Of a DNA stretch of 64,000 nt, positions 58,232 to 64,000 are shown in pieces; positions within the stretch are counted from its first letter, which is position 1, and each line of letters opens with the position of its first letter. The DNA lies in assembly GCA_029261965.1 (NCBI GenBank), contig JAJDAH010000477.1:1-64000 (forward strand), read 5' to 3'. The stretch is from Polyangiaceae bacterium (lineage in GTDB: Bacteria; Myxococcota_A; Polyangia; Polyangiales; Polyangiaceae). The notes beneath the pieces were generated by a model, which saw only the letters and a program-made list of their open reading frames with translations, made no database searches and was not told the DNA's origin. The position numbers and the translations under genes were made by a program.

Positions 58232-59281
58232 TCAATGGGTTTCGGTTTCGATGCCGCGCGAACCGAAAAGCGCGTCGAGATCTCCGCCAACCAGATCGGC
58301 GGCGGGTTCGCTGCCTTTGAGCGTCGCATCCAGATGAGCGAGCCCGAGGCTGACCGTGATGTCGTGCCCATGCTGAGCGGGGCACAGATCGGAAAAGGGC
58401 GCCATGTCCTTGTTGACGCTGGTCAGCCCCTGGTCCTGTGGCAGCATGCGATACATCTCGTGTGAGGTGCGCGCGCTATCACAGAAGTGAAAATGGTCGG
58501 CGTTCTTGAGCACGACGAGACGCTTGGGACCACGAGTCTCGCCGTAGATTTCGTGCATGCCCTCGAGCGGGAGGAGCGTGTCCTTCTCCGCGACGATGTA
58601 GAACGTGGGCACGTCTCGGTCCCAGTCGAGCTTTATGAGGTCCCGGAGCGGATTACCCGGAATCGTGCTGGCTCCTCCGGCGGGCGCCAGGGGTAAGACG
58701 GCGCGGATGCGTGACTCGCTCGCGGTCACCGTGAGCGACGTCCACCCGCCGAGGCTGTGGCCGCAAACCCCGATGCGGTCGCGGTCGACCAGTGGCGCGG
58801 ACCATTCGTCGTCGAGCACTCGGTCAATCGATGCGACGACGTCATTCGGACGAGCCTGCAGGATGAACGGCAAGTCCGAATACATGGCGCCGAGATCGCC
58901 GCTCATGACGGAACGCATCATGTCGTGGATGGTGTTGCCGATGTGGTCCGGTGCAGCCACGACGTAGCCGTGGCTCGCGAGGTGAGTGCACAGGAACGTG
59001 GACTGGCGGCGATGCCCAGCGAACCCATGGCTGAAGATGATGAGCGGCTTCTTGCCAGGGCGGGCTTCGGCGTCGCGCACCGCGCGCTGGTAGGTCGACA
59101 TGCCGCCGACGAGCTCGAACACATCGCGGGTGTCTTCAGCGAGGTCCCGGCCCTTTTGTTCGTCGGTTGCCGGGTACCAGATCTCGAGCGGCAGGGTGCG
59201 ACCGTCTCTCGAGGCGTTCGGGATCTCGAGGGTGCGTGCGCCAACGGGGAGAGCGCCGCGCTCGAAAGGGTCGTAGCTCAT
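58232..59281 (-). CDS. Alpha/beta hydrolase, PAF acetylhydrolase/dienelactone hydrolase-like
   Basis: A 349-residue serine hydrolase. The oxyanion/strand block KPLIIFSHGFAGHRRQSTF, nucleophile GHSLGGW, and acid/His parts (FYIVAEKDTLLPLEG; LKNADHFHF) make up a full catalytic triad. An extended N-terminus (GARTLEIPNASRDGRTLPLEIWYPA) is typical of PAF-AH/chlorophyllase-like enzymes. No signal peptide is evident. It starts at 59281, just beyond the 3' end of the radical SAM gene at 59358 on the same strand. Confidence 0.88.
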   Translation of the reverse strand: MSYDPFERGALPVGARTLEIPNASRDGRTLPLEIWYPATDEQKGRDLAEDTRDVFELVGGMSTYQRAVRDAEARPGKKPLIIFSHGFAGHRRQSTFLCTHLASHGYVVAAPDHIGNTIHDMMRSVMSGDLGAMYSDLPFILQARPNDVVASIDRVLDDEWSAPLVDRDRIGVCGHSLGGWTSLTVTASESRIRAVLPLAPAGGASTIPGNPLRDLIKLDWDRDVPTFYIVAEKDTLLPLEGMHEIYGETRGPKRLVVLKNADHFHFCDSARTSHEMYRMLPQDQGLTSVNKDMAPFSDLCPAQHGHDITVSLGLAHLDATLKGSEPAADLVGGDLDALFGSRGIETETH

Positions 59282-59357
59282 GTGGCGCCAGGTTCGGTCG
59301 CGACGCAGGGTCGAGTCAAGCCGTTCAGGCGCGTCGGGACGGACATGCCCCCGTGGA

Positions 59358-60293
59358 TCAGTCGCTGGCTACGGGGCGCACTTCCTCGGCGCCGAAGATT
59401 TCGACGTAGTCGGAGCGCAAGCCCGGGCATTCGTCGACGTAGCGGCACTGCCCACACGGCGGGGGTTTGACACCACCGGTGAGCCGCGAGTCGACGAGGT
59501 CGAAGCAATCGTCAGGCGTGACGACGCGCACGCCGTCGGCACCGGGGTGATGCACGTGAGCTTCGTCGCCGGGGAGAAAGCACCGTGGAACGTGAAGCGA
59601 GTGCACCTCGTAGCCTCCGGCGCGGGCCGCCCTGAACACTCGGCGAAGAACCGGCGCAACATCGCTGATTTTCGGCAGCTGATCCACGTTCGCGACGTTC
59701 TTGTCAGTGAGCGAGACGAGCCAGAGTCGAAATCGTCGGAGGCCCTGCCCGACGAGCGACGCGACCCATTTTTCGAGCGAAGGCAGCGTGTCGTTCTTCA
59801 GAATCAGGTCGGCTACAGGGTCGAGGTCGCGCTCGATCAGGTGGGCCAACGCCTCGCGCCGAAGCTTCGCGGTGCCGGTGAGCTGCACGGTGCGTTCGTA
59901 CGCCCCATCGTCGAACGCGTGGAACGACACGTGGAAGAGGTTGGCCCCGGCCCCGACGAGATGGTCGAGGTATGGTGCGTGCGCGTAGCGCAAGCCGTTC
60001 GACTGGATTTTTATTTCGCTGAAGCCGCGGCCCTTGGCGAAGCGCACGAGTTTGGGCAAGTCGTCGAAAATCGTGGGCTCTCCTCCAGTGAAGGCGATTC
60101 GCGTCCAGCCTCGGTCGGCGGCCTGCTCTATCTCCCGCGCGATGACACGCGTGTCCATGGCGCGCCGGCGCATCTCGTCGGTAATCGTGCAGTAGGTGCA
60201 CTTGAGGTTGCAGTCGTAGCCGAGCACGACGTCGAGCAGAGGCACCCGGGCAGTCTGACACCCGCGCGGACGAGAAGTGTCGATTTCACGCAA
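59358..60293 (-). CDS. Radical SAM/SPASM-like protein
   Basis: A 311-residue enzyme. The cluster motif CNLKCTYC is at residues 28-35, then FTGGEPTIFDD, IQSNGLRY and a TIM barrel. The C-terminus has CGQCRYVDEC, a CX2CX5C motif shared with three other proteins in this window, likely holding an auxiliary cluster. The open frame begins with TTG at 60293; a GTG at 60245 would give a start 16 residues later and looks equally good. The gene is followed by the alpha/beta hydrolase. Confidence 0.85.
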   Translation of the reverse strand: MREIDTSRPRGCQTARVPLLDVVLGYDCNLKCTYCTITDEMRRRAMDTRVIAREIEQAADRGWTRIAFTGGEPTIFDDLPKLVRFAKGRGFSEIKIQSNGLRYAHAPYLDHLVGAGANLFHVSFHAFDDGAYERTVQLTGTAKLRREALAHLIERDLDPVADLILKNDTLPSLEKWVASLVGQGLRRFRLWLVSLTDKNVANVDQLPKISDVAPVLRRVFRAARAGGYEVHSLHVPRCFLPGDEAHVHHPGADGVRVVTPDDCFDLVDSRLTGGVKPPPCGQCRYVDECPGLRSDYVEIFGAEEVRPVASD

Positions 60294-60323
60294 CCGGGGA
60301 TGCGCGCCATCCGATAGGGGGGC

Positions 60324-60977
60324 ATGACGGACCGCATCCAGGGCGCGGCCTTGCCACGACCTCCCTCCCCCAAAGACCGAGCCGGGCGCGGTCCGTCAGC
60401 TAATTTCGCCGCGACGCTCGAGCGACGCACGCCGCTCGGGCCGTCGGAGGCAGCCGCTCACCTCCACGAAGCGTGGAAGACCGAACTTGGCAATCCTCCA
60501 CCACGCGCGGTGGGGATCCTATGGGCCCAGTGGGCTCTCGAAACGGGGCGCGGCAAGCACATGCGCGGGTTCAACTACGGCGGCCTGAAGGGAACGTCGC
60601 CCGAAGGGAAGAGCGCCGTGTTCTCGACTCGGGAGGGATTTGGTGAGACCGAGCACCGGATCCGTTCGCGGTTCCGAGTGTACGACGACGCCGGGCAGGG
60701 CGCGCGCGACTACGTTCGAACCCTGGCGACGTCGTACCCGGAAGCCATCGAGCGAGCTCGAGCCGGCGACGCCGCCGGGTTTTCCGACGCCCTCGCCCGG
60801 GCGCGTTACTTCACGGCGAGCCCGGACGCTTATAAAAGCGCGATCGTGAGTCTCGAGCGCGAATACACACGGGTGGGACCCGTCGACGGACGGCTTCGGG
60901 CGCAGGATCCGGGCCCGCTCGTGGAGGCTTTGCTCCATTCGTTGGGCCGTGTGATCGCGCGTCGAGCAGCCGGCTGA
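60324..60977 (+). CDS. Glucosaminidase-like (GH73/FlgJ type) peptidoglycan hydrolase
   Basis: A 217-residue protein. A disordered N-terminus (about 1-50) precedes a GH73-like lysozyme fold: WALETGRGKHM (catalytic Glu), GFNYGGLKGTSPEG, HRIRSRFRVYDDAGQGARDYVRTL and YFTASPDAYKSAI. It would cleave the glycan chain of peptidoglycan. No signal peptide is obvious, so export may be by another route, or the protein is a toxin/effector. It precedes a YkuD homologue, 33 bases downstream, also related to the cell wall. Confidence 0.85.
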   Translation: MTDRIQGAALPRPPSPKDRAGRGPSANFAATLERRTPLGPSEAAAHLHEAWKTELGNPPPRAVGILWAQWALETGRGKHMRGFNYGGLKGTSPEGKSAVFSTREGFGETEHRIRSRFRVYDDAGQGARDYVRTLATSYPEAIERARAGDAAGFSDALARARYFTASPDAYKSAIVSLEREYTRVGPVDGRLRAQDPGPLVEALLHSLGRVIARRAAG

Positions 60978-61010
60978 GCACGCACAAAACTGGGCCGATT
61001 CACGCTCCCC

Positions 61011-62381
61011 ATGCAACCGCGGGGCATGCGGAACAGCCTCAGCACGCTAATCCTCCACGCTCTGACCACCGTCACCGCCCTTTGGGCGGCAACCGCCGCC
61101 CCCGGCTGCAATGGCTCGAGCGACGCCGGGCCCTCGCTCTCCAAGGGCGCAGCGGGTGGGTCGGAGGAAATCCCGAAAGTACCCGTACCTCCGGCGGACG
61201 GACCGAAACTCGGTGCGTTGGCCGACGTGACGCCGATTCTCGATCGACCGAGCAAGAGTGGAATACAGATCGGTTATCTGCACGCTGGTGCCAAAGTCGC
61301 GCGCGCCGAAGAGGCCTTCTCGACCGACGGCTGCGACGGCGGCTGGTACCCGATACGTCCGAGGGGTTTCGTGTGCGCTGGGGAAACCGCAAGCACCGAG
61401 CTCGAGCATCCGACGCTGGTCGCCATGGCGCTCCAGCCGTCCCTCGAGCAAGCGCTGCCCTACACCTACGCAAGGACGCGAAAGGAAACGACGCTCTTCG
61501 AACGAGACCCGGACCGCGAAAACGCGGTGCGCCCGATGGGGAAGATCTCACGCCGAAGCGGCATGGCCGTCGTCGGGTCGTGGTCGGCGCTCGATCACGA
61601 GGGACAGATGTCCCGGCTCGGCATGCTCACCAACGGCAAATTCGTGAAAGCCGCGGACCTCCGCGCGGCGGAGCCCAGCGAGTTCGCTGGCGCCAACATC
61701 GACGAGAACGCCAAGCTACCCATGGGCTTCATCGTCAAGCGTGGCGTGCGCGAGTGGCACATCGAAAAGGGCGAAGCCTACAAGCGCAAGAAGTTCACCT
61801 ACCACCAGACGCTTCCTCTCACCGGGCGCTTCCGCACGGTCCGCGGCCAGAAGTTCTGGGCGTTCGACGAAGATCGTTGGGCGCGCCACCAGGACATCAC
61901 GATCGCGCGGCGACGCAACACATACCCGGACTTCGCCACCGGCGAGCAAAAGTGGATCGACGTCAGCATCGTGACGGGAGTGATGGTGCTCTACGAAGGC
62001 AAGCGTCCTGTCTTCGCCACGCTCGTCAGCGTCGGAACCGATCGGCTGGGCGATCCCAAAGAAAGCGCATCCACCGCACGCGGAACCTTCGAAGTGAGCG
62101 CCAAGCACACCACGGCCGCCGGAACCGATCCGAAATCCTTCGCCAACGGCGTCTCGATCTACGACACGCCGTGGGCCCTGGAGCTTTCCTCCGGCCAGCT
62201 CATTCACGGATCTTTCTGGCACGACCGCTTCGGCATCGAGCACGGCCCGGGCAACATCCAACTATCGCCGAGCGACGCAGCGAAAGTTTGGCAGTGGGCG
62301 GACCCCGGCCTGCCGGAATCGTGGCATGGCGCGATGCGCCCGACCGACGGAAGCAAGACGCTCGTCGTCGTGCGCAAGTAA
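61011..62381 (+). CDS. YkuD-fold lipoprotein lacking the catalytic cysteine
   Basis: A 456-residue exported protein with a lipobox (TAAPGCNG). Residues about 60-300 hold envelope-type domains with Cys (DGCDGGWYPIRPRGFVCAGE). The C-terminal L,D-transpeptidase (YkuD) fold is recognisable: HGSFW with H399, and SPSDAAKVWQWADPGLPESWHGAM. The active-site S-H-G-C motif reads E410-H411-G412-P413-G414, so the nucleophilic Cys is replaced. It is probably a non-catalytic peptidoglycan-binding or scaffold protein. The start may be ATG at 61011 or 61026. Confidence 0.85.
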   Translation: MQPRGMRNSLSTLILHALTTVTALWAATAAPGCNGSSDAGPSLSKGAAGGSEEIPKVPVPPADGPKLGALADVTPILDRPSKSGIQIGYLHAGAKVARAEEAFSTDGCDGGWYPIRPRGFVCAGETASTELEHPTLVAMALQPSLEQALPYTYARTRKETTLFERDPDRENAVRPMGKISRRSGMAVVGSWSALDHEGQMSRLGMLTNGKFVKAADLRAAEPSEFAGANIDENAKLPMGFIVKRGVREWHIEKGEAYKRKKFTYHQTLPLTGRFRTVRGQKFWAFDEDRWARHQDITIARRRNTYPDFATGEQKWIDVSIVTGVMVLYEGKRPVFATLVSVGTDRLGDPKESASTARGTFEVSAKHTTAAGTDPKSFANGVSIYDTPWALELSSGQLIHGSFWHDRFGIEHGPGNIQLSPSDAAKVWQWADPGLPESWHGAMRPTDGSKTLVVVRK

Positions 62382-62476
62382 GCGATCTCACAAAATCTGG
62401 CGGGATCCGCAGGCGGATCGGCGCACCCTCCGCGCCAGATGACGGCGCGCCCCCCACGCTGTAGGCCTTGGGGGTC

Positions 62477-63250
62477 ATGAGCGAATTCTGCAACGTCGAG
62501 CGCGACGGCCGCGTGCTGACCGTCACCATCAACCGTCCCGAAGTCCTGAACGCGATTCATCCGCCGACGAGCGACGCGCTACAAGCCGCATTCGACGAGT
62601 TCGAGAGCGATCCTGAGCTTTGGGTGGCCATCCTCACGGGCGCTGGCGACCGCGCGTTTTGCGCGGGCAACGACCTCAAGTTCCAAGCTGCGGGCGGGCA
62701 GATCACGATTCCCGCCGGTGGCTTCGGCGGGCTGACCGGGCGCCACGACATGGTCAAGCCGCTCATCGCCGCCGTCAACGGCGTCGCCATGGGGGGAGGC
62801 TTCGAAATGGCGCTGGCCTGCGACATCATCATCGCCTCGGACAACGCGCTGTTCGCGCTGCCGGAGCCACGCGTGGGCCTGGCAGCGATGGCCGGCGGCA
62901 TGCATCGTCTACCGCGACAGATCCCGCTGAAGCAGGCGATGGGCATGCTGTTGACCGGCCGCCGCGTTGGGGCAGAAGAGGGGCAGAAGCTCGGTTTCGT
63001 GAACGAGGTCGTGTCGCGAACAGACTTGATGAGCACCGCGCGAAAATGGGCGGCTCAGATCCTCGAGTGCGCGCCGTTGAGCGTGCGGGCGAGCAAACAG
63101 TGCGCGATGCAGGGGCTCGGCGAGCCTTCGGTCGCCGCCGCGATGGCCCGCCAATACGACGCCGTCTCGGCGCTCTACTCGTCGAAGGACTTCGTGGAGG
63201 GACCTCGAGCATTCGCCGAGAAGCGCAAGCCCGAGTGGAAGGGTGAGTAG
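62477..63250 (+). CDS. Enoyl-CoA hydratase/isomerase
   Basis: A 257-residue crotonase-fold enzyme. Hallmarks: INRPEVLNAIHPPTSDAL near the start, the oxyanion-hole loop GAGDRAFCAGNDLKF, and VNGVAMGGGFEMALACDIIIAS. The Glu positions differ slightly from classical hydratases (EPRVGLAAMAGG), so isomerase or another acyl-CoA reaction is possible. The ATG at 62477 is preceded by a G-rich Shine-Dalgarno; a TTG at 62468 is in frame. The next lipoprotein gene overlaps its stop region by 8 bases. Confidence 0.93.
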   Translation: MSEFCNVERDGRVLTVTINRPEVLNAIHPPTSDALQAAFDEFESDPELWVAILTGAGDRAFCAGNDLKFQAAGGQITIPAGGFGGLTGRHDMVKPLIAAVNGVAMGGGFEMALACDIIIASDNALFALPEPRVGLAAMAGGMHRLPRQIPLKQAMGMLLTGRRVGAEEGQKLGFVNEVVSRTDLMSTARKWAAQILECAPLSVRASKQCAMQGLGEPSVAAAMARQYDAVSALYSSKDFVEGPRAFAEKRKPEWKGE

Positions 63251-63818
63251 CTTCGGAGTGAACGCTTCGCCGAGATCGCGCTCGTGGGCCGCCCGTTGGC
63301 TGGTCCTGTTCGCCTTCGGTGGCTGCGAAAATTCGGCTCGCGCCCGCGCGAGCAACCCCGCGACCGTGGAGGTTCCCGAGGTCTCCGAGATGGAGCTCGC
63401 CGACGCGCCGGGCGACTCGGGGGTGCCAGAGGCGGAGCGGCCACCGTTCGAAGCGGCGAGCGCCCCGGACTACTTCGAGGGGACCTGGAACGGCGAGTAC
63501 CACGGGACCCAGGCCTTCTCGACCTTGTACGTGCAGCCCGGTGGCACCTTCACGGCATCGGTGACTGCTGGGCCGTCGCACCGATGTTCGGCCCAGGGCA
63601 AGCTGTGGTTCTCAGACGGCCTTTTTCAGATGGAATTCGACTACAACGACTGCGAGTCGTCCGACGATACGGCACTCATCACCCGGCGTGTGCTGTATGC
63701 GAGCGAGAACGAATTCCAGGTCGCGGACGAAAAGCTGCTGTCGGCGGTTCAGCGGCTGCCCGATGGCGGTGTCTTCGGTCCCGTCTGGACCTACCGCCGT
63801 CAGACACGCGAGGATTGA
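63243..63818 (+). CDS. Putative lipoprotein with lipocalin-like beta domain
   Basis: A 191-residue exported protein with a likely lipobox (AFGGCENS). After an acidic/Pro linker, residues about 80-185 form antiparallel strands (GTWNGEYHGTQAFSTLYVQ; FTASVTAGPSHRCSAQGKLWF; FQMEFDYNDCESSDD) as in small beta-barrel lipoproteins. Two cysteines could form a disulfide. The function is unknown. The GTG start overlaps the enoyl-CoA hydratase stop. Confidence 0.65.
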   Translation: MSSFGVNASPRSRSWAARWLVLFAFGGCENSARARASNPATVEVPEVSEMELADAPGDSGVPEAERPPFEAASAPDYFEGTWNGEYHGTQAFSTLYVQPGGTFTASVTAGPSHRCSAQGKLWFSDGLFQMEFDYNDCESSDDTALITRRVLYASENEFQVADEKLLSAVQRLPDGGVFGPVWTYRRQTRED

Positions 63819-63824
63819 TAGCTC

Positions 63825-64000
63825 ATGAGCGATCCCGCCCCAGCGACCGCGCCCATCCCGACGCAATACATCTGTCTCGACTGCAAGGACGGGGAACTGA
63901 CGCTCGGTCTCGGCGCGGACAAAGCATTCATGCTCGCGCTGGCTCTGTGGGACGACGGCACCCAATCGCACGTCGCCCGCAAAATCATCATCGGGCAGTG
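63825..64000 (+). CDS. Unknown protein, 5' part only (runs off window)
   Basis: About 58 codons from the ATG at 63825 are visible. The start has a Pro/Ala/Thr run, then PTQYICLDCKDGELTLGLGADK. A single CxxC pair (C-L-D-C) may bind metal. The rest lies beyond the window end, so no family can be assigned. It is 6 bases after the lipoprotein stop. Confidence 0.6.
   Translation, partial: MSDPAPATAPIPTQYICLDCKDGELTLGLGADKAFMLALALWDDGTQSHVARKIIIGQ

Overview
The window reads as chromosomal DNA of a high-GC, predatory-type myxobacterium (Myxococcota, most like Polyangia/Sorangiineae). This is inferred from gene content: Hanks-type Ser/Thr kinases with PEGA or long Pro/Ala tails, an AgmX/PglI-type C-terminal domain, MopE-like and Cys-rich modular lipoproteins, many small orphan lipoproteins, a DUF2378/V4R-like sensor protein, and compact gene packing with many 4-base ATGA/GTGA/TTGA overlaps. 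I see no rRNA, tRNA, CRISPR array, insertion sequence, phage gene or replication origin. Almost all of the sequence is coding. The only gene-free stretch over 300 bases is about 1886-2257; it holds a strong nested hairpin and a promoter-like site.

Layout. 1-2 kb: end of a PQQ-type sugar dehydrogenase and a TetR regulator. 2.2-7.2 kb: a GldA/F/G-like ABC system (ATPase with an extreme acidic tail, permease, GldG-like protein, DUF4340 protein). 7.2-19.5 kb: mixed accessory and metabolic genes (V4R/DUF2378-like protein, a 966-residue Cys-rich lipoprotein, LysR plus epimerase, HAD phosphatase, CpdA-type phosphodiesterase, DUF1993, flavin monooxygenase, tandem retropepsin lipoprotein, UDP-glucuronate decarboxylase, ECF sigma factor with a membrane partner). 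19.6-23.5 kb: an overlapping minus-strand operon of Ser/Thr kinase, TPR protein and LivJ-like binding lipoprotein. 23.6-34.6 kb: TesB-like thioesterase, pheT without pheS beside it, an outer-membrane protein, a GYF/carbonic-anhydrase fusion, pckA, a membrane pseudokinase, map and a truncated LysR.

34.6-41.2 kb is the most unusual region. A minus-strand run of seven genes encodes a Tat-exported protein, a small radical SAM protein, a MopE-like Cys-rich lipoprotein, two HxsD-like small proteins, a methyltransferase carrying a CX2CX5C cysteine motif, and a radical SAM protein with two CX2CX5C motifs. The last four genes are tightly coupled. This looks like an uncharacterised post-translational modification (RiPP-like or metalloprotein-maturation) system related to the His-Xaa-Ser (Hxs) group.

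41.5-49.7 kb: a ClpB-like AAA+ protein with a degenerate first ATPase domain, glutaredoxin, prepilin peptidase, phosphohexomutase, PhoU-like protein, PrmC and a beta-barrel protein. 49.7-60.3 kb: a vWA lipoprotein, a double radical SAM fusion translationally coupled to LeuC/LeuD-like subunits, a 4-cresol-dehydrogenase-like flavoprotein, a PHM-like copper monooxygenase lipoprotein, an alpha/beta hydrolase and a fourth radical SAM gene. 60.3-64 kb: GH73-like glucosaminidase, a YkuD homologue lacking its catalytic cysteine, enoyl-CoA hydratase, a lipoprotein and the start of a gene that leaves the window.
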